DNA of 5,791 nucleotides from Verrucomicrobiota bacterium (GTDB taxonomy: Bacteria > Verrucomicrobiota > Verrucomicrobiia > Chthoniobacterales > JAFAMB01): positions 1 to 5,791 of the forward strand of contig JAFAXJ010000334.1 in NCBI GenBank assembly GCA_019241095.1, given 5' to 3'. The first letter of the stretch is position 1. Every line of letters begins with the position of its first letter. This document shows, piece by piece, positions 1-5,791 of this stretch. Under the pieces are notes generated by a model. It was not told the origin of the DNA, made no database searches, and was given only the letters and a program-made list of their open reading frames with translations. A program made the position numbers and the translations under genes.

Positions 1-819
1 CTCCTCCAGTTGCAACAGTCTACGGTAGCGCAGCGAGATGCGCAGCACCTGACAAATAAGTGCCTCCTGACCCAAGCTCGCGCCCATCCACGCCGCGTCG
101 TGATTACCCCAGGTTAAAGCCACGTTCGGTTGCTGCATGAGATAGCCGACAACCCGGTCACCGCGCGGCCCGCGATCCCAGCAATCGCCGGCGATGATCA
201 GCTCATCGATCGTCAGGTTCCGGATGACCCGACCGGTTAAATGAATGAGGTGCAAAAGGGATCCGTGATCCGCCAACGCGTCAATGATCGCCTCGAGGTA
301 CGCCCGATCGCGTCCGGTGGCCGGAGCGTGCAAAATCTCAGTGAAAAGCTCCCTGTACTCGACCGGGAAAATACGTGTCGCGTGTTTCAGGCTCCTCCGG
401 GCGGCTAGCACCCGCACGACAGCAAACAACTGATGAAGCGTGCGCAGGGCATAGTCCTTCTGCTGCTGCGGGGTCCGCAACGTGCATTCCAAACGCTCGA
501 CCACTTCGGCCGGGTAAAAAATCAGGGTCAACAACTCCTGAAAATGCTGGCGAGTCAGGTGTTCCTTAAACAGTCGCTCGACCAAAGGACGTAAGGTGCC
601 TGAAGCGTTGTTGATGACGTGACGCAATTTCTGGTCCTCGCCGTGAACGTCACTTAAGACATGGATGGTGCCCTGGGGTAACGTCAGTTCCGCCGAGAAC
701 CGCGCGATTTCGGCCACGGCCGCGTCCACGTTGGGCACCTCGCGCGATAACGGGTGCAATCCCACCAATTCCCGCTCGTGAAGTGGGGCCTCGTAGTTGG
801 CCTCCTCCAGTTTGCTCAT
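1..819 (-). CDS. fbp: Class III fructose-1,6-bisphosphatase, N-terminal part (cut by window edge)
   Basis: Hydrolyses fructose 1,6-bisphosphate to fructose 6-phosphate in gluconeogenesis, in the cytoplasm. My own reverse-strand translation gives 273 uninterrupted codons running off the left edge; the family is usually about 640-670 residues, so roughly 40% is visible. It shows the class III (Firmicutes-type, FBPase_2) metallophosphatase blocks: SDVHGED at residues 56-62 followed by the NNASGTLRPL stretch (70-79), GDCWDRGP at 211-218, and GNHD with following AAWMGA at 238-246. These supply the dinuclear-metal ligands (Asp57, His59, Asp212, Asn239). The region between residues 85 and 205 is the family's helical insert. 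The ATG at 819 is the first possible start, because an in-frame TAG lies six codons upstream; no strong ribosome binding site is visible. It is unrelated in sequence to class I and II enzymes. Family assignment is firm; the rest of the protein, including the C-terminal half, is not visible. Confidence 0.93.
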   Translation of the reverse strand, partial: MSKLEEANYEAPLHERELVGLHPLSREVPNVDAAVAEIARFSAELTLPQGTIHVLSDVHGEDQKLRHVINNASGTLRPLVERLFKEHLTRQHFQELLTLIFYPAEVVERLECTLRTPQQQKDYALRTLHQLFAVVRVLAARRSLKHATRIFPVEYRELFTEILHAPATGRDRAYLEAIIDALADHGSLLHLIHLTGRVIRNLTIDELIIAGDCWDRGPRGDRVVGYLMQQPNVALTWGNHDAAWMGASLGQEALICQVLRISLRYRRLLQLEE

Positions 820-856
820 GAGGTCACCAGGTTGCTAAAAGGTTTTTGAACCGCAC

Positions 857-1050
857 CTTCGATCGCGTTCTCGCCGGTGCTCGGTCTCCTGAGATTCTCC
901 GAGTCGTCCTTCGTTCTCGCCCTCGTTCTCGCTGTCGTTCAGGTCCGAGACAGAACACCGGTTCCTGCCAGGGCGTTGGTACCCTCAATCAAGATTAGCA
1001 AACGATCAAAGATCGCGAACAAGAACTAGGAGGAGAACGGGGACGATTGC
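857..1050. repeat. Pair of opposed 6-base-phased degenerate repeat arms
   Basis: This fills most of the 338 bp gap between the bisphosphatase and the binding-protein gene; I see no coding potential in the gap. On the plus strand, 857-940 is pyrimidine-rich with CGTTCTC recurring at 866, 912 and 924 and TCGTTC-like hexamers in register with a period of 6. After a spacer of about 45 bases, 985-1045 is purine-rich with GATTAG, GATCGC, GAACAA, GGAGGA, GAACGG-like hexamers, also with period 6. The second arm is approximately the reverse complement in kind of the first (GAGAACG at 1033-1039 complements each CGTTCTC copy), so the two could pair as an imperfect stem. Similar GAGAACGA-type arrays occur, from memory, in verrucomicrobial intergenic regions. 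Function is unknown. Confidence 0.6.
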
Positions 1051-1054
1051 GGAG

Positions 1055-1090
1055 AAAAAATCAAGCCGAGAGCCTTTTAGCTCGAGCCGG
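1055..1090 (-). terminator. Possible weak terminator after the sugar transporter operon
   Basis: Read on the minus strand, a short stem (GAGC/GCTC, with an outer CCG/CGG pair separated by mismatches, loop of about seven bases) is followed by a few bases and then six consecutive T residues (1060 down to 1055). It lies about 70 bases past the binding-protein stop, where the operon should end. The stem is short and imperfect, so this is only a candidate. Confidence 0.25.
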
Positions 1091-1157
1091 ATTCAAGCCT
1101 CACGCTAAGCGCATTTCTGCCTTCCTTTGCGCGAGAATACCCTCTGCTTCAAATCGC

Positions 1158-2120
1158 TCAGGCCAGTCCGTTTTCTTTTAAGATTTCGGACGCGTTCGAA
1201 GCGTCTATCGTCTTGGTCGGCAATATGATCTTCTTTTCTACCTTATCACCTTTCATTATCTTAAGCCCTTGCCGGACTCCTTCGGCACCCGGCGTCGGAT
1301 AAAGGAACGTTGCCGTAAGTTGACCCTTGGCAACCCAGGTGACACCTTCGTTCGGCAAACCGTCGATCCCGAGAAACTTCATTTCTTTTTCGCGCCCTGC
1401 ATCCTTGGCCGCCAAGTACGCGCCATATGCGACAGGATCATTATGTCCATAAACCAGATCCACTTTGTCGAATGACTTCAGAGCGGTAGACATCACCTCG
1501 TAACCCCTGGGCTGTTTCCAGTCGGTATCGATAGGCTGGAGCAGCGATTTGATTCCGGATTCCTTGCCTACAAATTCCTCAAAGCCATCGTGCCGATCAT
1601 GGGCGGGCTGCGTGCCCATTCCACCCCAAAGCTCGATGATGTTGCCCTTAGCATTGCCAGGTCCTCCCAGCAATTTAACCGTGTACTCTCCAGCAGCTCG
1701 CCCGATCGCGACGTTATCGCCCCCAATGAACTGTGTGTATTTATCTGTGTTAACGTTCCGGTCGAGAATGATGACGGGAATACCTGCGTCGATCGCTTTC
1801 AATGTAACGCCGGTTAGTCCGGCGGATTCTTTTGGACTGATCAACAGAACGTCCACACCCTGCTGAATGAGGTTCTCAACATCTGCAACCTGCTTCTCGG
1901 TTTTATCCTGGCCGTCGGTAATGATCAGATCTAGTTCAGGATGCAGGTCCGCCTCTTTCTTCATGTCTTTGTTAAACTGAACTCGCCAAGGCTCGACAAT
2001 AGTTACTTGCGAAAAGCCAAACCGATATTTCTTAGACTCGGCTCGGATGTGAAATGGCTTAAATACCGTTGAGGAGGCAACCGCCACAACGCTTGTTTTG
2101 ATAAATGTTCTTCTTTTCAT
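1158..2120 (-). CDS. Periplasmic sugar-binding protein of a CUT2 ABC transporter (YtfQ/RbsB-like)
   Basis: Binds a free sugar in the periplasm and delivers it to the permease encoded upstream. The 320-residue protein has the length and blocks of the type 1 periplasmic-binding family (Peripla_BP_4): GFSQV at 35-39, DGQ at 69-71, QQGVDVLLISP at 86-96, DR at 120-121, DRHDGF at 175-180, YGHND at 224-228 and GIDG at 251-254. Asp120-Arg121, Arg176, Asn227 and Asp253 line up with ribose-binding protein residues Asp89-Arg90, Arg141, Asn190 and Asp215 that hold the sugar. The GFSQV and HND surroundings resemble the galactofuranose binder YtfQ more than RbsB. The N-terminus has a twin-arginine motif (KRRTFIK), a hydrophobic stretch at 9-20 and a likely cleavage near Ala27, so export by Tat is probable; there is no lipobox cysteine. 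The ATG has an AAGGA site 10 bases upstream. It is last in the operon, 154 bp after the permease. The exact ligand is not determined. Confidence 0.92.
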   Translation of the reverse strand: MKRRTFIKTSVVAVASSTVFKPFHIRAESKKYRFGFSQVTIVEPWRVQFNKDMKKEADLHPELDLIITDGQDKTEKQVADVENLIQQGVDVLLISPKESAGLTGVTLKAIDAGIPVIILDRNVNTDKYTQFIGGDNVAIGRAAGEYTVKLLGGPGNAKGNIIELWGGMGTQPAHDRHDGFEEFVGKESGIKSLLQPIDTDWKQPRGYEVMSTALKSFDKVDLVYGHNDPVAYGAYLAAKDAGREKEMKFLGIDGLPNEGVTWVAKGQLTATFLYPTPGAEGVRQGLKIMKGDKVEKKIILPTKTIDASNASEILKENGLA

Positions 2121-2130
2121 GTTGGGGGAA

Positions 2131-2136
2131 TCCTTT
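2131..2136 (-). promoter_or_regulatory. Ribosome binding site of the sugar-binding protein gene
   Basis: AAAGGA on the minus strand lies 10 bases before the ATG at 2120. It supports this start and independent ribosome loading on the gene, which is separated from the permease by a gap. Confidence 0.6.
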
Positions 2137-2151
2137 CGTTATATGCCAGGT

Positions 2152-2173
2152 CCGGCATCGGCGTCAATGCCGG
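2152..2173 (-). promoter_or_regulatory. 7 bp hairpin in the leader of the binding-protein gene
   Basis: CCGGCAT and ATGCCGG form a perfect 7 bp inverted repeat with an 8-base loop, ending 32 bases before the binding-protein start. No T-run follows on the minus strand, so it is not a typical terminator. In sugar ABC operons, hairpins between permease and binding-protein genes can mark mRNA processing or stabilising points that let the binding protein be made in excess; that role here is inferred. Confidence 0.4.
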
Positions 2174-2204
2174 TAAGCCGACCGTCAGAAAGGACTCACG
2201 GAAC

Positions 2205-2243
2205 TTATGGGACCCATAGGTCTCATGGCCAGGTCTCATGGCC
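2205..2243. repeat. 13 bp tandem duplication next to an ATGGG/CCCAT palindrome
   Basis: AGGTCTCATGGCC occurs twice back to back (2218-2230 and 2231-2243), exactly matching. Immediately before it, ATGGGACCCAT is a perfect palindrome around a central A, and its ATGGGACC core resembles the repeat unit with a few changes. The whole forms a short degenerate array of ATGG-CTC/ACC units in the 154 bp non-coding gap between permease and binding protein. Comparable 'tatgggacc' arrays are known to me from verrucomicrobial genomes, but I could not check this. Confidence 0.65.
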
Positions 2244-2274
2244 TGAATCCAAGCCGCGGATCGCCGCACAAGTC

Positions 2275-3567
2275 TCAACCGGCTTTTTCCACCAGTTCCG
2301 AACCCTGACGCGAAGGCGGACTGGTCTTTGTGGAAAACCTGCCTGAGCGCAGGCGTTTCCACCAGACGCCGAGCTGTCCTTCCTGTAGCAGCACAGCGGC
2401 TAATATGATTAGCCCCTTGAGAACTAACTGGGTATTGCTATCAATGTTCTTAAGCAAAAGAATGTTACCCAGAAAACCGAAGATTAGCACGCCAACAAGT
2501 GTTCCCGTCATAGAGCCTTTTCCTCCCATCAGGTTGGTACCGCCAATCACAACGGCAGCAATTGCGTCCAACTCTGCTCCCTCTCCGGCATCCGGTTTGC
2601 CTTGACGATATTGGGCTGTGTAAAGGACGCCAGCCAATGCAGCTAACATTCCCGAGATCGCATACACAGCGATCTTGACTTGGTCTACATGGATACCGGC
2701 CAAACGAGCCGCCTGTTCGTTTCCCCCGATCGCATATACGTAGCGGCCAAAAGTGCTGTACTTCAAAACAAATCCAAACACCAGCACAGCGACAAGGAAG
2801 AAAATGCCTGGTACTGGAATAACTTGGAAAAGAAGGGCGCGCAGAATATCGAACTGCTCAGTCGCGTTAGATCCAGTATAAACCGGGTATATGGCAGCGC
2901 TTTGCCCGCCCATTAATCGGGCTGCGCCCATGATCGCTACCATCATCGCAAGTGTCACAATAAAGGGCTGCATACGCCCTTTCGAGATAATCACTCCGTT
3001 CAAGGCGCCTACCGCTAACCCCAAAGCTGGGACAGTGATAAGAACTCCGGGCACCCCGAACTTTGAATTTAATTGACCCGAAGTCCACCAAACGCATAAC
3101 AGACCGAGCAAGATACCAACAACTATTCCCGATACACGAATACCTGGACTGATATCGTCCAGCGGTTTAGCTGAAGATTTTCTAATGTTAACAGCCATTA
3201 GCGGGATCAGATAGACACATAATAACAGCACTACGAGCCCAAGAACGGGGATCGCCGTAAGCGAGGCATTGTTCCATCCCTGCACCGTTAATAACATGGC
3301 GCAGGTAACCGATCCAAGCGCCATCATCGAGCCCACGGAAAGATCAATACCTCCAGTTAGAATGACCAGCGTCATTCCCGCTGCAATGATCCCGTTATTG
3401 GACACCTGCCTTAACACGTCCGACTGGTTCCCAGGGCTTAGGAAAATGTTAACTCCCTTGTGATTAATTGGAGAAAACGCTACGCCTATCCCATAAAGGA
3501 CTGCTAAACCCCAAAAAAGCTTTGTCTGCAAAATGAAACGGCCGAAGCTCTTTAAGAAATCGTTCAC
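2275..3567 (-). CDS. Sugar ABC transporter permease (RbsC family) with an enlarged N-terminal half
   Basis: Inner-membrane channel subunit of the sugar importer, expected to act as a homodimer with the adjacent ATPase. Family blocks (BPD_transp_2, PF02653) are clear: GMTLVILTGGIDLSVGS at 64-80, GVIISKGRMQPFIVTL at 191-206, GRYVYAIGGNEQAARLAGI at 274-292 (the cytoplasmic loop that contacts the ATPase) and ELDAIAAVVIGGT at 332-344. At 430 residues it is about 110 longer than RbsC (321). Most of the excess is a block of about 75 residues at roughly 95-170, carrying two additional hydrophobic segments (about 103-126 and 145-161) joined by a polar loop; the rest is a basic C-terminal tail after about residue 400. 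The start is GTG, overlapping the ATPase stop by four bases (GTGA), with GAGGA nine bases upstream inside the ATPase gene, so the two genes are translationally coupled. The family is certain; the substrate is not. Confidence 0.92.
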   Translation of the reverse strand: MNDFLKSFGRFILQTKLFWGLAVLYGIGVAFSPINHKGVNIFLSPGNQSDVLRQVSNNGIIAAGMTLVILTGGIDLSVGSMMALGSVTCAMLLTVQGWNNASLTAIPVLGLVVLLLCVYLIPLMAVNIRKSSAKPLDDISPGIRVSGIVVGILLGLLCVWWTSGQLNSKFGVPGVLITVPALGLAVGALNGVIISKGRMQPFIVTLAMMVAIMGAARLMGGQSAAIYPVYTGSNATEQFDILRALLFQVIPVPGIFFLVAVLVFGFVLKYSTFGRYVYAIGGNEQAARLAGIHVDQVKIAVYAISGMLAALAGVLYTAQYRQGKPDAGEGAELDAIAAVVIGGTNLMGGKGSMTGTLVGVLIFGFLGNILLLKNIDSNTQLVLKGLIILAAVLLQEGQLGVWWKRLRSGRFSTKTSPPSRQGSELVEKAG

Positions 3568-5153
3568 ACCTGCATATCCTCAAATTTAAACTGTGACTGT
3601 ACTGAACCGCCTGGTGAGGCAAAATCTAGAATGGCTTCCTGAGAAAACTGTGCGCGGCTCAGGATTGCGGTAGGAAAGCCTTCTCTCAGTACCAGAATAC
3701 GATCACTGAGCAGCATTAATTCAGGCAACTCCGAGGAGACCAGCACAATCGCTAATCCCTCTTCCGCTAATGACGTGATCAACCGGTATATCTCCGCCTT
3801 AGCTCCGACGTCAATTCCGCGCGTTGGTTCATCAAGCAACAAGATCCGAGGTTTTGTCCAAAGCCATTTTCCGATTACGACTTTCTGTTGGTTGCCGCCG
3901 CTTAGAGTTCCAGCCAGTTGTTCAGGCCCGCGTGCATGAATGGTCAAACGGGAAATAGTTTGATTGGCTAGCTCTTTTTCCCTGATGCGCGAAACGATCC
4001 CAAACGAAGCTAACTTGCGCATAACTGGCAACTCAACGTTGCGATCTATTCCAGAATTTAGCAGAAGACCGTCTCGCTTGCGATCCTCGGTAACCAGTGC
4101 AATTCCTATCGCCTTGGCCTGCGCAGGGTTGTTCAACTGTACTGGTCGCCCTGCTACGAAAATTGCTCCGCCGGCAGTTCCTGCATGCAGTCCAAAAAGA
4201 ACTTCTAACGTCTCTGTGCGGCCAGCACCCAAAAGGCCTGCCAGTCCTAACACCTCTCCTTTGGCTACCGAGAAACTCACATGGTGAATTAGTTCCTGCC
4301 GGTTAGGGGTCGGATTAGGATGTTCTAACCACAGGTTGCGAACCTCCAGAACTGGTTGTTGAGTTGCGGTTTCATGTTTGCCGCTAGCTAACACCTCCTG
4401 TAGCTCCCGTCCGACCATCATCCGTATGATTTCTCGACGGCTGGCGGTATGGGCGGGAACCGTACCGATCCATCTGCCATCCCGTAGCACGGTGGTGCGA
4501 TGAGCCAAACTAAATACCTCATCCATCCTGTGCGAGATATAGCAAATCGCGACCCCCTCAGCAGCCAGTCTCCGTATGATAGAGAACAGCCGTTCAGTTT
4601 CACTGACTGACAGCGCAGAGGTGGGCTCATCCATAATCACGATTCGCGCTCTGGCTACTAATGCTTTTGCTATCTCGACTAACTGTTGTTCGCCTACACG
4701 TAGTTCTGATACCGGTCGGTCGATATGTCCGCCAAAGTTCAGCGGCTCAAGTACTTCCTGTGCCGCACGGGTCTGAGCCCGGCGATCAACGAAAAATAGC
4801 GATCGCAGTTTCTCCTGACCTAAAAAAATGTTCTCGTCCACTGCCAATTCAGGTACCAGGCTGAGCTCCTGATGGATAATCGCTATGCCGCCACGGGTCG
4901 CGTCCCGCGGAGAATCGAAATGGACGTAATGATCATTGAGATAGATTTCGCCCTGAAACTCCTGGATAAGTCCGGCTGCGATCTTCATCAGGGTTGATTT
5001 GCCGGCGCCGTTTTCTCCCATCAGCGCGTGGATTTCTCCAGGTAGCAGGTCAAAATTGACCTCAGTCAGTACTTGGGTGGGCCCGAAGCTTTTTGAGATC
5101 GAGATCATGCGGAGAGCTGGCGCGAAAGCATCCGTTCCGGTCTGGGGCGGCAT
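3564..5153 (-). CDS. Sugar ABC transporter ATP-binding protein with two NBDs (RbsA/YtfR/MglA family)
   Basis: Cytoplasmic ATPase that powers sugar uptake; two nucleotide-binding domains in one chain, 529 residues, slightly above RbsA (501). Domain 1 has Walker A GENGAGKS at 46-53, Q-loop Gln95, signature LRVGEQQ at 151-157, Walker B IVIMDEP with Glu176, and H-loop His208. Domain 2 has the family's degenerate Walker A (GLLGAGRTE, 306-314, Arg312 in place of Lys), signature LSGGNQQ at 417-423, Walker B ILLLDEP (437-443) and Ser474 in the H-loop position. This means one consensus and one weak ATP site, normal for CUT2 transporters. The signature of domain 1 has Arg where Ser is usual. It is the first gene of the operon. 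The ATG at 5153 directly follows an in-frame TAA five codons upstream and lacks a good ribosome binding site; Met16 (codon ATG at 5108) is an alternative start, but residues before it fit the usual family N-terminus. Confidence 0.94.
   Translation of the reverse strand: MPPQTGTDAFAPALRMISISKSFGPTQVLTEVNFDLLPGEIHALMGENGAGKSTLMKIAAGLIQEFQGEIYLNDHYVHFDSPRDATRGGIAIIHQELSLVPELAVDENIFLGQEKLRSLFFVDRRAQTRAAQEVLEPLNFGGHIDRPVSELRVGEQQLVEIAKALVARARIVIMDEPTSALSVSETERLFSIIRRLAAEGVAICYISHRMDEVFSLAHRTTVLRDGRWIGTVPAHTASRREIIRMMVGRELQEVLASGKHETATQQPVLEVRNLWLEHPNPTPNRQELIHHVSFSVAKGEVLGLAGLLGAGRTETLEVLFGLHAGTAGGAIFVAGRPVQLNNPAQAKAIGIALVTEDRKRDGLLLNSGIDRNVELPVMRKLASFGIVSRIREKELANQTISRLTIHARGPEQLAGTLSGGNQQKVVIGKWLWTKPRILLLDEPTRGIDVGAKAEIYRLITSLAEEGLAIVLVSSELPELMLLSDRILVLREGFPTAILSRAQFSQEAILDFASPGGSVQSQFKFEDMQV
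3577..3581 (-). promoter_or_regulatory. Ribosome binding site of the permease inside the ATPase gene
   Basis: GAGGA on the minus strand lies nine bases before the permease GTG, within the last codons of the ATPase. It decides the GTG as the start and fits the GTGA stop-start overlap. Confidence 0.65.
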
Positions 5154-5217
5154 GGAGGGCCATTACACCCTCAACGCCAGAAAACGCAACCTCTTTTCGA
5201 GAAGCCATGGAGGCCGT

Positions 5218-5236
5218 CAAAACCTTTGCTGTTTTG
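5218..5236. promoter_or_regulatory. Palindrome, possible operator of the sugar operon
   Basis: CAAAAC and GTTTTG are perfect inverted repeats separated by seven bases, located 65-83 bases upstream of the ATPase start. Size and placement fit a dimeric repressor or activator site, but no regulator gene is present in the window to link it to. Confidence 0.3.
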
Positions 5237-5320
5237 CCAAACGTGGGGGTCTCCCACTGACCCAAGACTAATTCACAAATGCGCTAGGCAACCTCTTCGC
5301 CTCCTTGTCGAAAAAGGTAC

Positions 5321-5329
5321 ATTATCGCA
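5321..5329 (-). promoter_or_regulatory. Candidate extended -10 promoter element for the sugar operon
   Basis: On the minus strand TGC-GATAAT matches an extended -10 box (TGn followed by five of six bases of TATAAT). Transcription would start near 5314, giving a leader of about 160 bases that includes the inverted repeats at 5218-5257. No good -35 box is seen at the usual distance, which extended -10 promoters tolerate. The element lies 17 bases from the channel start codon on the other strand. Confidence 0.3.
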
Positions 5330-5345
5330 TGCTAGCTGACCAGTT

Positions 5346-5791
5346 ATGATTAAAAAACCAACCCAGATCCGGGTCCGATCCGGGCAGTTCGAATTCGTTA
5401 AGCTCAATGCGAAGAAGATTGATTGGCGAGATATGTACCATTCAATCCTGACGCTGAGTTGGCCTCGATTCGCCGGTCTTGTGTTCGGCGTTTATCTGCT
5501 GATCAATCTCGTATTCGCGGGGTTTTATCTACTGGGCCCGCATGCTATCGCCGACATGTCGCCCGGCTCTTTTTCCGATGCTTTTTTCTTCAGCGTGGAA
5601 ACGCTGGCAACTGTTGGATACGGTCACATGTTTCCTGAAACCTTCTATGGGCACGTGATCACAATGCTCGAGATCGTTGTAGGCATGTTTGGGCTGGCGG
5701 TGATTACAGGCTTGATTTTTGTGCGCTTTTCTCGCCCTACAGCGCGAATACAGTTCAGTAAAGTCGCGGTGATCGGGCCCTTCGACGGAAT
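5346..5791 (+). CDS. KirBac-type inward-rectifier potassium channel, N-terminal part (cut by window edge)
   Basis: Tetrameric inner-membrane potassium channel of the IRK/KirBac family. My translation gives 148 codons in a single open frame running off the right edge; complete KirBac proteins are about 300 residues or more, so the C-terminal cytoplasmic domain is mostly missing. Visible parts in order: amphipathic slide helix with the LTLSWPRF motif (about 27-42), first membrane helix (42-63), pore helix with SDAFFFSVETLA (77-88), selectivity filter TVGYGH (89-94), second membrane helix (about 102-126) containing LEIVVGMFGLA (108-118), then RFSRPTARIQFS (127-138) leading into the cytoplasmic domain with IGPFDG (143-148). 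ATG 5346 is the first start after an in-frame TGA at 5337-5339; no clear ribosome binding site. It is divergent from the sugar operon and has no obvious functional link to it. The family call is firm; gating and regulation cannot be judged. Confidence 0.93.
   Translation, partial: MIKKPTQIRVRSGQFEFVKLNAKKIDWRDMYHSILTLSWPRFAGLVFGVYLLINLVFAGFYLLGPHAIADMSPGSFSDAFFFSVETLATVGYGHMFPETFYGHVITMLEIVVGMFGLAVITGLIFVRFSRPTARIQFSKVAVIGPFDG

Larger units (their letters stand above)
5154..5345. promoter_or_regulatory. Divergent intergenic region between the sugar operon and the potassium channel
   Basis: This 192 bp stretch has no plausible gene and must hold promoters for both divergent transcripts. It contains three short perfect inverted repeats: GAGGG/CCCTC (5153-5171 area, next to the ATPase start), CAAAAC-N7-GTTTTG (5218-5236) and GTGGG-N5-CCCAC (5243-5257). 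A regulator-binding role is possible but not shown. No convincing plus-strand promoter for the channel could be picked out. Confidence 0.5.

Noticed and set aside
375..569. 64-codon plus-strand frame
   Set aside because: It lies opposite the bisphosphatase coding sequence, whose conserved motifs establish the minus strand as coding.
857..1050. CRISPR array
   Set aside because: There are no exact repeats of 25-40 bases with regular unique spacers; periodicity is 6 bases and degenerate.
1109..1132. GCGCA/TGCGC inverted repeat downstream of the binding-protein gene as a terminator
   Set aside because: The stem has only five pairs, the loop is 14 bases and no T-run follows, so it does not look like an intrinsic terminator.
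2117..2362. 81-codon minus-strand frame starting in the permease tail and ending at ATGA over the binding-protein start
   Set aside because: It would begin at a GTG without a ribosome binding site, runs through the tandem repeat, has no recognisable domain, and overlaps the clearly real permease end. The ATGA overlap is suggestive of coupling but can arise by chance.
5062..5265. 67-codon minus-strand frame upstream of and overlapping the ATPase start
   Set aside because: It lies in a different frame from the ATPase, has no motif, and mostly covers the non-coding leader.
5423..5638. 71-codon plus-strand frame
   Set aside because: It lies in another frame within the potassium-channel gene, whose filter and membrane helices show the correct frame.

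Overview
The window carries three protein-coding blocks on a bacterial chromosome of medium GC. From left to right they are: the first 273 codons of a class III fructose-1,6-bisphosphatase (minus strand, cut by the left edge); a complete three-gene CUT2-type (RbsABC/YtfQRT-like) sugar ABC transporter operon on the minus strand; and, divergently on the plus strand, the first 148 codons of a KirBac-type inward-rectifier potassium channel (cut by the right edge).

The transporter is transcribed right to left: ATPase (3564-5153), permease (2275-3567, overlapping the ATPase by the four bases GTGA), then, after a 154 bp gap full of small repeats and hairpins, the Tat-type substrate-binding protein (1158-2120). 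Together they would form a complete importer: binding protein in the periplasm, permease as a homodimer in the inner membrane, and a double-domain ATPase in the cytoplasm. No kinase, isomerase, aldolase or regulator lies in the window, so the sugar cannot be read from context. The binding protein keeps pentose/hexose-contacting residues and looks more like the galactofuranose binder YtfQ than ribose-binding RbsB. The fructose bisphosphatase follows in the same direction after a 338 bp gap, too far and too repeat-rich to assume co-transcription.

Three non-coding stretches stand out. The 820-1157 gap holds two oppositely oriented, degenerate 6-base-phased arms, one pyrimidine-rich and one purine-rich. 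The 2121-2274 gap holds a perfect 13 bp tandem duplication next to an ATGGG/CCCAT palindrome and a 7 bp hairpin. The 5154-5345 gap is a divergent promoter region with several short inverted repeats and a possible extended -10 box.

Organism: the Tat-exported sugar-binding protein implies a cell envelope with a Tat pathway, and the KirBac channel suggests a Gram-negative type. Class III FBPase together with 6-base-phased GAGAACGA-like arms and ATGGGACC-like short repeats reminds me of Verrucomicrobia (Chthoniobacter/Opitutus relatives). That is inference from memory, with moderate confidence. I did not find a clearly new system here. The most unusual points are an about 75-residue insertion with two additional hydrophobic segments in the permease and the structured repeat arrays between the genes.
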